Position numbers and translations under genes: made by a program
The notes under the pieces: generated by a model
Told to the model about the DNA's origin: nothing
Seen by the model: the letters and a program-made list of their open reading frames with translations, nothing else
The model's database searches: none
Shown: in pieces, positions 17,109 to 25,695 of the stretch
Position numbering within the stretch: the stretch's first letter is position 1
Layout of the letters: each line of letters opens with the position of its first letter
NCBI RefSeq assembly: GCF_001545035.1
Contig: NZ_FCOJ02000007.1
Location: forward strand, 62,001-126,000
From: Caballeronia glebae
GTDB taxonomy: Bacteria > Pseudomonadota > Gammaproteobacteria > Burkholderiales > Burkholderiaceae
Direction: 5' to 3'
DNA: 64,000 nt

Positions 17109-17238
17109 TTATGCCGTCGGGTCCAGCAGCATGAAGAGCGTATCCACACCGTCGATCTGCACTTCACCGTCGACCAGCGGCCGCACGCTCGTAGTTGCCT
17201 GCCGCGACCGACAGATCGAGCTTGCCAATATTCAGCAT
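17109..17238 (-). pseudogene. Remnant of a 4,5-dihydroxyphthalate decarboxylase-like gene
   Basis: On the minus strand an ATG at 17238, 11 bases after the dihydrodiol dehydrogenase stop, opens with KLDLSVAAGNYER. After a frameshift the next frame gives RPLVDGEVQIDGVDTLFMLL and then stops (TAA, 17109-17111). Joined, the two pieces match the N-terminus of 4,5-dihydroxyphthalate decarboxylases, whose proteins normally exceed 300 residues. So a frameshifted stub of about 43 codons remains. It stands exactly where a decarboxylase would follow reductase, oxygenase and dihydrodiol dehydrogenase in a phthalate operon. Confidence 0.7.
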
Positions 17239-17249
17239 TCCTTTGTGAT

Positions 17250-18425
17250 TTACGTTTCGCCGCCGACGAGCACATCGCGCTGTTGCGCGCTCGAACGCAG
17301 GATCGCGAGGCAGATTTCCAGCGTGCCGCGCGCCCATGCGCCATCGTGCAGCGGAGCAACGTCGCCGTGCACGGCCGCGATGAGTTCGTCGATGACTTCG
17401 GCGCGTGGAACCGCCGGCGCTTCGAGTTCGATGCATTCGCGCCGTTCATTTCCGTACACGACGATGCCGTCCGCCATCGGCCGCAAATCGCCGCGCTCGC
17501 ACGATACGATCAGCGGACCGAAGTGCTGGTGCCTTCGCACGACGGGTGCTTTCGAGGCAGGCGTGTATGCGTTTCCACCGTAGGTTCCAGCGGCCTTGAG
17601 CCGTGCCTCTTCTTCTCCCGACGCAACGTGAGACAGCCTTCGACGGGCAGCGCCATACTCGTCGGCGCTGCGCGGCTGACCCATCTCGCCGATCCACCCG
17701 GTCCACTCGTCGGAATCGAAATGCGCATAGCCATTGTATGAAAGCGTCGCGAACGCGCCGTTTTCGAACCACAGCGTGGCGGTGTACGCGCCTTCGGTAG
17801 GACGCGCCGCATCCCAGTTGCCGACCGCGGCGCGGATGCGCGTCGCGCGGCTTCCCGCCAGCATCCGCACGATATCCACCTGATGCGCCGCCTGACTGAA
17901 CACCGCGCCGCCGCCCTCTTCGGTCTTCAGTTCCTCGGGCCGGCGCGGCCGGTACAGATAGTCGGTGTAGTTGAGCGCGTGGATCATCTTTACGTCGCCG
18001 AACGCGCCTGACGCAATCAGTTCGCGCGTACGCAGATACGGCGTATCGAAGCTGTGGCAGTGCCCCACGATCAGATACACGTTCGCGTCGCGGCATGCGT
18101 CGATCATGTCGTCGCATTCGGCGAGCGACAGCGCCATCGGCTTTTCGACGAGCACATGCTTGCCGTGCGAAGCCGCGATCCGCGTATGCGCCGCATGAAA
18201 CTGATGCGGGCTCGCGATATAGATCGCATCGATGTCCGGCCTGCGCGCGAGCGCGTCGATGTCGGGATAAGCCGGCGCATCGAAGTCGGCTTCGAATTGC
18301 GTGCGCGCCGTCTCGCGAGGATCGCAGGCCGCGACGAGTTGCACGCGAGTATCGGCGAGAAACGTCGGCAGCATCAGCGAGAATGCGCGGCCCAGTCCCG
18401 CGATGCCGAGTCGAATTTTCTCCAT
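17250..18425 (-). CDS. Gfo/Idh/MocA oxidoreductase, phthalate cis-dihydrodiol dehydrogenase-like
   Basis: The 391-residue protein has the N-terminal Rossmann motif GIAGLGRAF (about residues 7-15). The family's [10 protein letters not shown] motif with the catalytic Lys is near residue 95. [16 protein letters not shown] segment follows. Its ATG overlaps the last base of the oxygenase gene, so it is in the reductase-oxygenase-dehydrogenase operon. In phthalate 4,5-dioxygenase pathways the dihydrodiol dehydrogenase is a Gfo/Idh/MocA protein. That, and the decarboxylase remnant just downstream, support oxidation of a cis-dihydrodiol of an aromatic acid. The precise aromatic substrate is not provable. 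Confidence 0.85.
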   Translation of the reverse strand: MEKIRLGIAGLGRAFSLMLPTFLADTRVQLVAACDPRETARTQFEADFDAPAYPDIDALARRPDIDAIYIASPHQFHAAHTRIAASHGKHVLVEKPMALSLAECDDMIDACRDANVYLIVGHCHSFDTPYLRTRELIASGAFGDVKMIHALNYTDYLYRPRRPEELKTEEGGGAVFSQAAHQVDIVRMLAGSRATRIRAAVGNWDAARPTEGAYTATLWFENGAFATLSYNGYAHFDSDEWTGWIGEMGQPRSADEYGAARRRLSHVASGEEEARLKAAGTYGGNAYTPASKAPVVRRHQHFGPLIVSCERGDLRPMADGIVVYGNERRECIELEAPAVPRAEVIDELIAAVHGDVAPLHDGAWARGTLEICLAILRSSAQQRDVLVGGET

Positions 18426-19750
18426 CAGACCTGAACCTGATAGTTCGAATCGAGTTCCGGCGCAGTCGCTTCAGAAGGCTCGACCCACACTGGCTGCGCG
18501 GCGTACTGCTTCCAGTCGGTATCTTTCGGCACCATCGCCTGGAAAGAGCACACGCTGCGCGCAATCGCCTTGTCGCCGGTGCCGATCGCCCCTTCGCCCG
18601 ACTGGAACTCCGTCAGCGCATCGAGCATGCGGCGGCGGAATTCGACGACCGCCACATCGCTCGCGCCGAGCCGCTCCTCGGTGCGATCGGCAACCGTACC
18701 CATCGTGACCCACATTGCGATGTCCTGATTCGGAAAGCCCTTGATGCCGGTGAAGTTGCCCGCCTTCATGGCTTCGCGATCCTGCCAGAAGCGGTTGTCG
18801 TGATTGCGCAGCGGCCGGTAGAACGCATCGAGATCGATGCCGACCTGCTGACCGAGAAACTTGCGCCACGTTTCGGTCTCCGGCGTCTTGGCGGGATGTC
18901 CCCATGCCATGAAGTAGAACGCGGTGCTGGTGTCGTCGCACGGCACGTTGATGTTGGCGACGTTGTACAGGTTGTTCGGCGGAATCAGCGCGGTGGCCGG
19001 CGCGACGAACACGGTCGAGCGCACGTAGTCGTGGGTGGCGGCGTTTTGTATCGGGCGGCGCAGCGCGGCATAGCGGAAGCCATAACTCGTGCGATGCACC
19101 TGCAGGCGAGGCGCCTTGTCCGTCGACGGACGCAGCCAGTTCTTCGATGTCGCTTCCGCGCCGCCAACGCGCGCCGGCACGAAGTCCGACGAGTGCAGAC
19201 TCGAACTGTGCGCCGAATCGATCGCGCCTTCGAGAATCTGCGCCCAGTTGCACGGCAGGATCGCCTTCGCAATGCTCACGCGCGTATCTTCGGATGGCGC
19301 CCACGCGGGCGGTACGAACTCGGGAATCGCGTCCTGCGGGCCCATGTACGCCCATACGAATCCGCCCCATTCCTTGGTTTCATAGGCCTTGTGCTTCACC
19401 TTCTTCGTCATGTCGCTGCACGAAGGCTCGGAGACCATCTCGATGACGTTGCCCTTCACGTCCATCTTCCATCCGTGATAGAGGCAGCGCAGGCCGCAAT
19501 CCTCGTTGCGCCCATACACGAGCGACACGCGCCGATGCGGGCAATACTCGTCCATCACGCCGACGTTGCCGTCGGTGTCGCGGAATACGACGAGGTCTTC
19601 CCCGAACACGCGCGCCTTGACGGGCGCGCCGTCCGGCTCGCTGACTTCCTCGATGAGGCACACGGGCGTCCAGTGACGGCGCATCAGTTGGCCCATCGGG
19701 GCATCGCCTTCGACACGGCACAGCAATTCGTTCTCTTCATGCGTGAGCAT
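18425..19750 (-). CDS. Rieske non-heme iron oxygenase, phthalate 4,5-dioxygenase-like
   Basis: The 441-residue oxygenase component has the Rieske [2Fe-2S] motif CPHRR (about residue 71) plus CLYHGW (about residue 89). The mononuclear iron motif is DSAHSSSLH near residue 178. Opening residues ([13 protein letters not shown], then [10 protein letters not shown]) resemble phthalate 4,5-dioxygenase oxygenases, single-subunit enzymes without a beta subunit, and none is present here. The reductase gene lies 38 bases upstream and the dehydrogenase overlaps the stop. It should dihydroxylate an aromatic carboxylate. Vanillate or other aryl-acid demethylase activity is a less likely alternative given the dehydrogenase partner. 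Confidence 0.9.
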   Translation of the reverse strand: MLTHEENELLCRVEGDAPMGQLMRRHWTPVCLIEEVSEPDGAPVKARVFGEDLVVFRDTDGNVGVMDEYCPHRRVSLVYGRNEDCGLRCLYHGWKMDVKGNVIEMVSEPSCSDMTKKVKHKAYETKEWGGFVWAYMGPQDAIPEFVPPAWAPSEDTRVSIAKAILPCNWAQILEGAIDSAHSSSLHSSDFVPARVGGAEATSKNWLRPSTDKAPRLQVHRTSYGFRYAALRRPIQNAATHDYVRSTVFVAPATALIPPNNLYNVANINVPCDDTSTAFYFMAWGHPAKTPETETWRKFLGQQVGIDLDAFYRPLRNHDNRFWQDREAMKAGNFTGIKGFPNQDIAMWVTMGTVADRTEERLGASDVAVVEFRRRMLDALTEFQSGEGAIGTGDKAIARSVCSFQAMVPKDTDWKQYAAQPVWVEPSEATAPELDSNYQVQV

Positions 19751-19788
19751 TTGCGCTTCTCCTGACCAACGTATTCAATGGGGAAATT

Positions 19789-20775
19789 TCAGAGGTCCAG
19801 CACGAGTTCTTCGCTCTTCGCACGCGACACGCAGATCATGATCTGGTCACGCTTCTCGTCTTCGCCGAGCACCATGTCGCGATGGTCCGCCTCGCCTGCG
19901 CACAGCGTCGTGCGGCACGATCCGCATGTACCGCTCTCGCATGAGCTCGGTGCGCGGATGCCGTTGTCGCGCAGAATTTCGAGAATCGAGCGGTCCTTAG
20001 GAATATCGAACGAGCGGCCCGAGCGCTCAAGCTTCACGCTGAACGGCGTGTTCTCTGCGGCGCGCGACTGGTCCACGCCGAAGCTTTCGAAATGCACGCT
20101 GCCCGTCGGCCAGTGGCCGGTCATGTCGCGCACGCCGTCCATCAGCGCGCGCGGGCCGCAGCAGTAGACGTGCGCGCCACTGCCGGACTTTTCGAAGACC
20201 GGCCAGAAATCGAACGCGTTGGCGAGGTCGCCGTGATCGTGATGAATGACCACATTCGGCTTCCACTCCGCGCTCGACAGTTCATCGATGAATGCCGTCG
20301 TCTCGGGGCTGCGCGAGACGTAATAGAGCTTGAAGCGCGGGCCGGCGGTGGTCTTGAGGTGACGCATCATCGACAGAATCGGCGTGATGCCGATGCCGCC
20401 CGCGACGAACACGAAGCTGCGCGCGCGTTCGCTCAGGCAGAACTCGTTGCGTGGCTCGGAGACGTCGATACGGTCGCCCTGCGCCACGTCGCCCGTCATG
20501 CTCATCGAGCCGCCGCGGCCCGCCGGGTCGCGCTTGACGGCGATCACGTAGCGGTCAGTTTCGTCCGGGTCATTGCAGAGCGAGTAGTTGCGATTCGCGC
20601 CGCTCGGCACGCGCACCGTCAGATGCGCGCCGGCCGTGAAAGGCGGCAGCTCGCGTCCTGCCTCATCGCGCAATTCGAAACAGAAGATGCCTTCCGCCAC
20701 CTGATCCTTCTTCGTCACCACGAGCGTCCTGAATGACAGTTCGTCGTTCATTGCACCTGCTCCCCTTCTCGTCAT
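19789..20775 (-). CDS. Phthalate dioxygenase reductase family protein (FMN, NADH, [2Fe-2S])
   Basis: The 328-residue reductase has an FMN-binding barrel (RNYSLCND near residue 60) and an NAD-binding domain (GGIGITPIL near residue 118). A C-terminal plant-type ferredoxin domain has the cysteine pattern CESGTCGSC...C (from about residue 280). This order is that of phthalate dioxygenase reductase and VanB. It passes electrons from NADH to the Rieske oxygenase encoded next. It is the first gene of the operon, behind a near-consensus promoter carrying the MarR-type palindrome. Confidence 0.92.
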   Translation of the reverse strand: MTRRGAGAMNDELSFRTLVVTKKDQVAEGIFCFELRDEAGRELPPFTAGAHLTVRVPSGANRNYSLCNDPDETDRYVIAVKRDPAGRGGSMSMTGDVAQGDRIDVSEPRNEFCLSERARSFVFVAGGIGITPILSMMRHLKTTAGPRFKLYYVSRSPETTAFIDELSSAEWKPNVVIHHDHGDLANAFDFWPVFEKSGSGAHVYCCGPRALMDGVRDMTGHWPTGSVHFESFGVDQSRAAENTPFSVKLERSGRSFDIPKDRSILEILRDNGIRAPSSCESGTCGSCRTTLCAGEADHRDMVLGEDEKRDQIMICVSRAKSEELVLDL

Positions 20776-20819
20776 CTCACTCGATCGTGCATGTCTCAGC
20801 GTCGATCACCATGCCGTTT

Positions 20820-20848
20820 ATATTAGATATCTAATCATTTATAAGCAA
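20820..20848 (-). promoter_or_regulatory. Sigma-70 promoter with MarR-type operator for the oxygenase operon
   Basis: On the minus strand TTGCTT (20843-20848) and TAATAT (20820-20825) are separated by exactly 17 bases. The perfect 14-bp palindrome ATTAGATATCTAAT (20822-20835) overlaps the -10 and the spacer. A nearly identical palindrome lies at 22386-22399, next to the MarR gene. A bound dimer would block RNA polymerase, so repression relieved by the aromatic substrate is the likely mode. Confidence 0.72.
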
Positions 20849-20895
20849 GCGGGTTTTCCCTGAAGTGCTTCGATGAGCGCCGTCGATGCCGCACA

Positions 20896-20928
20896 TAAAA
20901 AACGGCGCCTCCATGACGAAGGCGCCGT
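20896..20928 (-). terminator. Rho-independent terminator after the MFS gene
   Basis: A perfect 9-bp stem (ACGGCGCCT, 20902-20910, with AGGCGCCGT, 20920-20928) is followed on the minus strand by six T. It lies 22 bases beyond the MFS stop and so ends that transcript before the oxygenase operon promoter. Confidence 0.88.
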
Positions 20929-20949
20929 CCCTGCTGCGAGAACCGATGG

Positions 20950-22305
20950 TTAAGAGTGCTCCTCCGCGTGCTCGCGCAGTGTGTTGGCCGGCACGCCGAT
21001 CAGCACGGCGAGGCCGCCGAGCATCACGATGGCGGCGATCGCGGACAGACCGATCGCGAGACTGCCCGTCATCGTCTTGATCCAGCCGAGCGCGATCGGC
21101 CCGCAAAACGCGCCCACCTGCCCCAGACTGCTGATCGCGCCGATGCCCGCTGCGGCGGCGTCATCGGAGAGATACGCGGGCGGAATCGACCAGATGATGG
21201 CCGCCGCCCCGAAGTACGAGATGGAGATCATGCCCAGACAAATGATGGCCGCCGCCGTGTTGCCCGACAGCACGGGCAGCAGAAAGCCGCCCAGCGCGCC
21301 GACCGCGGTACACAGGAAGAAGTGCCAGCGCCGTTCCAGCCTCACGTCGGAACTGCGCGCGACCGCGAACATGCCGAGCGCACCGATGATGTACGGCAGC
21401 GCCGACAGCAGGCCCACGTTGAGCACGTCCGACACGCCCGCCTGACGGATGATGGTCGGCGTCCAGTAGTTGAGGATCGTGCCGCACAAGGGCACCGTTC
21501 CCCAGCCCGCCGCGAGGACATATACGCGCGGGTCCTTCAGCGCGACCAGAAGCTGGTGACGCGTGTGCTTCGCCGGCTTCTTTTCGGCGCGGTCGGCGGC
21601 GAGGGCATCGAGGATGATTCTCTTCTGCTCGTCGTCGAGCCAGCGCGCCTCCTGCGGGCGATCGACGAGATAGAAGAACGCGACGACGCCCATCACGAGC
21701 GCGGGAATGCCTTCGAGGAAAAATAGCCACTGCCAGTTCTTGTAGCCGAGCACATCGACGAAGTTATGCAAGATCCAGCCCGACAACGGACCGCCGATGA
21801 TGCCCGCCGCGGCAATCGCCAACAGAAAGCGCGACGTGATGCGCGCGCGCCGCGCGCCCGGATACCAGTACGTCAGATACAGGATGATGCCGGGCCAGAA
21901 ACCCGCCTCGGCCGCGCCGAGCAGGATTCGCGCGACATAGAACTGCGTCGGCGTGGTCATGAACGCCATTGCGGTGGAAATGCCGCCCCACAGGATCATG
22001 ATGCGCGAGATCGTCAGGCGCGCGCCGATCTTCTTGAGCCACAGCGTGCTCGGCACTTCCAGCAAGATATAGCCGATGAAAAACAGGCTCACGCCGAGGC
22101 CATATGCGGCATCCGACAAGCCGAGATCCTGCTTCAGATGAAACTGCGCGAAGCTGACGTTCACGCGGTCCAGATAGTTCAGCACCCAGCAGACGAAGAT
22201 GAACGACATCAGCCGCCAGGTGACCTTGTGATACGTGGCCTCGACGCGCGCTGCCGCCGCGTCCGACTCCGATAAGAATTGCGTGACTGTGGATTTGGCC
22301 ACCAA
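20950..22305 (-). CDS. MFS transporter, anion:cation symporter type (phthalate-like)
   Basis: The 451-residue carrier has about 12 membrane segments and the ACS-branch markers [14 protein letters not shown] and [16 protein letters not shown]. It is transcribed in the same direction as the oxygenase operon, but a strong terminator separates them. Its own promoter region carries the second MarR-type palindrome. It probably imports the aromatic acid attacked by the neighbouring Rieske oxygenase; phthalate permeases belong to this branch. Confidence 0.92.
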   Translation of the reverse strand: MVAKSTVTQFLSESDAAAARVEATYHKVTWRLMSFIFVCWVLNYLDRVNVSFAQFHLKQDLGLSDAAYGLGVSLFFIGYILLEVPSTLWLKKIGARLTISRIMILWGGISTAMAFMTTPTQFYVARILLGAAEAGFWPGIILYLTYWYPGARRARITSRFLLAIAAAGIIGGPLSGWILHNFVDVLGYKNWQWLFFLEGIPALVMGVVAFFYLVDRPQEARWLDDEQKRIILDALAADRAEKKPAKHTRHQLLVALKDPRVYVLAAGWGTVPLCGTILNYWTPTIIRQAGVSDVLNVGLLSALPYIIGALGMFAVARSSDVRLERRWHFFLCTAVGALGGFLLPVLSGNTAAAIICLGMISISYFGAAAIIWSIPPAYLSDDAAAAGIGAISSLGQVGAFCGPIALGWIKTMTGSLAIGLSAIAAIVMLGGLAVLIGVPANTLREHAEEHS

Positions 22306-22385
22306 ACGTCTCCGATTCCCGTGCTCATGAGGACGATGCGCCAGCGCGTGCGAGTTCGACCGCAGGCCTTGGGCATCAGATTTTT

Positions 22386-22399
22386 ATTCGATATCTAAT
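22386..22399. promoter_or_regulatory. MarR-type operator between the MFS and MarR genes
   Basis: ATTCGATATCTAAT differs by one base from the perfect palindrome ATTAGATATCTAAT at 20822-20835, and TCAT follows in both, within an AT-rich island in otherwise GC-rich DNA. It lies 81 bases before the MFS start and 139 bases before the MarR start, so it can control both divergent genes. Confidence 0.65.
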
Positions 22400-22537
22400 C
22401 ATAATGGTAGAGAGGCGGCGAGACGCGAACAAGCTCGGGTTTGCACCGAGACGCATGTCCGGCCGCCGGGCAGCAGGACGACCGACCCACCGGCTATCAT
22501 GTCGGGGAAAGAATCGCTCTACGGAAAAGACACTGTC

Positions 22538-23125
22538 ATGACACGAAAAAAGACTGTGGAAAGTGCGCCGCGAGAAACCGCGGAAATGCTGCGCCACTGG
22601 CACGAATCCGTGCCGAACGACCGTCTCGCGCACCTCGTCAAGGACGCCACCCGTTCAATGGTCCGTGCATTGCAGATGCGGCTGGCGGAGCATGCGGTGT
22701 CGTTCGGACATTGGACGTTCCTGCGTATCCTGTGGGAATCCGACGGCCTCACGCAGCGCGAACTGAGCGAGCAGGCGGGCGTGATGGCGCCCACCACGTT
22801 CGCCGCCGTGACTGCGATGGAAAAGCTCGGTCTGGTCGAGCGTCAGCAGCGTCCCGAGAACAAAAAGAACACGCACGTGTATCTGACCGCCGAGGGCCGC
22901 GCGCTGAAAGACAAGCTCGTGCCGCTTGCGGAGGAAGTCAACGACATCAGCGTGACGGGCCTGAGCGAACGCGACATCAAAGTCGCGCGCAAAGTGCTAC
23001 TCACGATCATTGAAAATCTGGCCGACGACGAGTCCGGCTCGACGAATCCCATGAGACGCGTGCTGTCGACTCGCGAACTTGGCAAGTTGATTTCCGAGCG
23101 GGGGGAGAGTCTGGAAGACGCTTGA
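22538..23125 (+). CDS. MarR-family transcriptional regulator
   Basis: The protein is 195 residues from ATG 22538, which has GGAAAAG upstream; an in-frame ATG at 22499 would add 13 residues but has no ribosome-binding site. The winged-helix core is clear: TQRELSEQAGVMAPTTFAAV (recognition region) followed by MEKLGLVERQ and NTHVYLTAEGR (wing). The C-terminal helices are longer than usual. It is divergent from the MFS gene, with the palindrome between them, and probably represses both the MFS gene and the oxygenase operon. Confidence 0.9.
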   Translation: MTRKKTVESAPRETAEMLRHWHESVPNDRLAHLVKDATRSMVRALQMRLAEHAVSFGHWTFLRILWESDGLTQRELSEQAGVMAPTTFAAVTAMEKLGLVERQQRPENKKNTHVYLTAEGRALKDKLVPLAEEVNDISVTGLSERDIKVARKVLLTIIENLADDESGSTNPMRRVLSTRELGKLISERGESLEDA

Positions 23126-23282
23126 GCGGCTGAATTCAAGCGAGGTTCACGAGGTGGCCACGGGGCTCGTCGGGGAGCTTATGGCAATCCATGACAAGCC
23201 GCCTTTCTGCCCCGAACCCGTCTGCTGCGAGCGCGCGCTCCTTCCCATCTACCCGCAGCGGCCGCGAATCAGTCGTTCAGCG

Positions 23283-24185
23283 TCACTGAGCTGTGCTGCC
23301 CGTTGCGGTCTCAAACATGTGTAGCCGCAGAAGAGCCAGGGTATCCGCGGTTTGGCCGCTGAACTCGGCACCAATCAGGACGCCACTGTCAACGCGCCTC
23401 ACATTGCGCGCTATGCAGTTGAACACGACTGCGTGAAGCTTGCCGCCGGCGCGCAGCCGTAATCCCAATCTGAAGTGCTCGGCGACGTTGACGAGGGCGT
23501 TGGAAGCCCGGAACGCGACGCCGCCCAGGCTCACGTTTGTAGCCGTTACGTCGAAGCCCGCGGCGACACAGTCGTTCCTGATCAGCCGCCCTGGCATTTC
23601 CGTTGAGACTCGCACGTGGTTGCGCACGACCTGAGTCTGCACGCACTCCGGCCAAGCGAGGTAAGTTACCCTGACCGGCGTCTCGCTTTGTCCGAGCACG
23701 GTGCTGCGAAACTGATAGACGTTGCGCCCTCGAAGAGCATTACAAGATACTTCAGCGCCGGTCTTGAGCAACTCATGACCGTTCGAAGTCGTCACGAGCA
23801 GCGCGCGGCCGGAAATTGAGCCGACGAAATCGGTTTGAACAGGCAGAGGGTCACTGCCGACAACCGTCACCTGTATGCTGTCTATCGTCTTTGGAAGTGT
23901 TTCGGTGCTGGCTAACACCTGATCGGCGATTGCCCCGCCCGATCTCTCGTCGTGTCTCGCCGTCGAGATGAGCATTCCGTTCGGATGGGCCGCACTTCTG
24001 CCGGATGGACTTGCCGCCGCATCTTCGCTGCGCAATCCGCCGGCCGCGAGAATCTTGTCCCGCTGACTCTCCGACTGAACGAAGTAGCCGCGTGCCAGAA
24101 GGAGCTTGCCACTCGCAGAGTAGACGGCGAATGGAAGCGGCGAACCGATTGCCAATTCCTGGGCGATTATCTTAACGAGTGCCAT
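23283..24185 (-). CDS. PilZ-domain protein, YcgR-like (c-di-GMP effector)
   Basis: The 300-residue protein has a C-terminal PilZ domain with the c-di-GMP-binding RxxxR (RNHVR, residues 188-192) and NVSLGG (217-222) motifs. A YcgR-type domain precedes it (about 100-185; FRSTVLGQSETPVRVTYLAWPE). A further N-terminal stretch (1-60, with ARGYFVQSESQRDKI) is seen in other Burkholderia signalling proteins. It probably binds c-di-GMP and modulates flagellar or surface functions. It stands alone, unrelated to its catabolic neighbours. Confidence 0.85.
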   Translation of the reverse strand: MALVKIIAQELAIGSPLPFAVYSASGKLLLARGYFVQSESQRDKILAAGGLRSEDAAASPSGRSAAHPNGMLISTARHDERSGGAIADQVLASTETLPKTIDSIQVTVVGSDPLPVQTDFVGSISGRALLVTTSNGHELLKTGAEVSCNALRGRNVYQFRSTVLGQSETPVRVTYLAWPECVQTQVVRNHVRVSTEMPGRLIRNDCVAAGFDVTATNVSLGGVAFRASNALVNVAEHFRLGLRLRAGGKLHAVVFNCIARNVRRVDSGVLIGAEFSGQTADTLALLRLHMFETATGSTAQ

Positions 24186-24607
24186 GTCCGTTGCCGCCGC
24201 TTGCGCCGGGACGCATCAGTTTTGGAAACGCTAACTTAACTCTATGCCCGCCGAGCGGACGTACGCCGGCACACAATCATCTGTAGAAAAGACAAATCGC
24301 GATGCGATGCCAGTCAGCGTGGGTCGCTGTTCGCCCTATCGGCCACTGAACTACGGGGTGAAACGGAAAACAGGGCATCGGACATGGCTATCGATTCGTG
24401 CACCGTTCTACAAGAAAATGGATCTGATAGGGCGCAGGACTCTGCGGCCTTGCAAGGCCAACCGCGCGACGAGTGGCCGTCCGCCGGCACCGCTTCGCGA
24501 GAATCAATTCTTCTCGCGTATGCCATCATTACCGCCCAAACGCATAACTACAGTTTCCATCGTCGTAGGATCTGTGACGTTGATCACCGGATTCCAGGAA
24601 CGTCGAC
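24186..24607. other. Intergenic region without recognisable gene
   Basis: These 422 bases between the divergent PilZ and LysR genes hold only short frames without credible codon use or ribosome-binding sites. They presumably carry both promoters. CATAACTACAGTT near 24543-24555 is an AT-rich candidate LysR-binding patch, but I cannot support a precise site. Confidence 0.4.
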
Positions 24608-25507
24608 ATGAATTTCAGATCCTTGCAGTGCTTCATCATTCTTGCCGAGGAACTCAACTTCAGCCGCGCGGCCGAGCGCCTGCATATTGCGCAACCGGCG
24701 CTAAGCCAGCAAATTCGGCTGCTGGAGGAGCGCCTCGGCGCTCAGCTCGTCGATCGCGCGCGACGGCCGCTGCGGCTCACCGAAGCCGGCCACTATCTCT
24801 GCACCGAGGCGCGTCAGATTCTCGGCGCATGGGAACAGGCGAGTCTCGGCGCGCAGGAAATCGGCATCGGGCGGCGCGGCTGGCTGTCGATCGGGTTCAC
24901 GCGATCAGCGATGTACAGCATCCTGCCGCCCGCGCTGAAGGCGTTTCATCACGCGTTTCCGGAAGTCGAACTGAAGCTCTTCGAGATGCTCACCGAGGAG
25001 CAGACCGACGCGCTGCGCGACATGCGCATTCACGTCGGCATCGGACGGCAGCCTCTCGCGATCGCCGGCTGCACGTCGTATCCGCTGCTGCGCGAACATA
25101 TCGTGGCCGTGCTCTCGCCGGATCATCCGCTCGCGGGAAAGAAGAAAGTGCGCATCGCCGAACTCGAAGACACGCCGCTCATTCTCTATCCGAAACATCA
25201 GAACGCGCAGTTCAAGCGCACCGTGCAGTCCTTGTATCGCGATGCGGGCGTGACGCCGTTCGTCGCGCATCAGGCTTACGAAATCCAGACGGCGATCGCG
25301 CTCGTCGCAGCGGGACTCGGCGTAACCTTCGTCGGCGAATCGGTGGCGCGGCACGGGCGCACGGATGTCGTGTTCCGCCCGCTTACGGGTCCGGGCGCGT
25401 CCCAATGGTCGACGCTCGCCGCCACCTTCCGCACGGACGACGCCTCGGCTCATCTGCGCGCCTTTCTCGGCTGTCTGCCCCCGCCGCTCGCCGACGCCGC
25501 ACTATAA
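24608..25507 (+). CDS. LysR-family transcriptional regulator
   Basis: The 299-residue protein has a textbook LysR N-terminus (MNFRSLQCFIILAEELNFSR, then AAERLHIAQPALSQQIRLLE) and an effector domain resembling the aromatic-acid responsive CatR/BenM group (LSIGFTRSAMYSILP). AGGA lies upstream of the ATG. It precedes, in the same direction, the MFS-ligJ-ligK genes, which it probably activates in response to an aromatic ring-cleavage product. An inverted repeat at 25502-25521 lies at its 3' end. Confidence 0.92.
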   Translation: MNFRSLQCFIILAEELNFSRAAERLHIAQPALSQQIRLLEERLGAQLVDRARRPLRLTEAGHYLCTEARQILGAWEQASLGAQEIGIGRRGWLSIGFTRSAMYSILPPALKAFHHAFPEVELKLFEMLTEEQTDALRDMRIHVGIGRQPLAIAGCTSYPLLREHIVAVLSPDHPLAGKKKVRIAELEDTPLILYPKHQNAQFKRTVQSLYRDAGVTPFVAHQAYEIQTAIALVAAGLGVTFVGESVARHGRTDVVFRPLTGPGASQWSTLAATFRTDDASAHLRAFLGCLPPPLADAAL

Positions 25508-25521
25508 GCAAAGTCCTATAG
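25502..25521. promoter_or_regulatory. Candidate LysR-type inverted repeat upstream of the MFS-ligJK operon
   Basis: CTATA and TATAG (25502-25506 and 25517-25521) form an inverted repeat with a 10-base spacer at the end of the LysR gene. It lies about 175 bases before the MFS start. The AT-rich dyad stands out locally but the assignment is tentative. Confidence 0.25.
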
Positions 25522-25695
25522 AAGCATAAGGAACGCGTCTTGGACGCGGGCCGCCGCGCTTCTTATCATCGGTTTTCCTGCTCCGATCCGGCACGCTGCA
25601 TGCGCGAACCGATGTGAGCAGGCAGGCGGCGAAGGCCGTTTGTAAAGCAGGGCCGCAGAGCCCTCGTGACCCGACGAAAAGTACGTGGAGACGGC

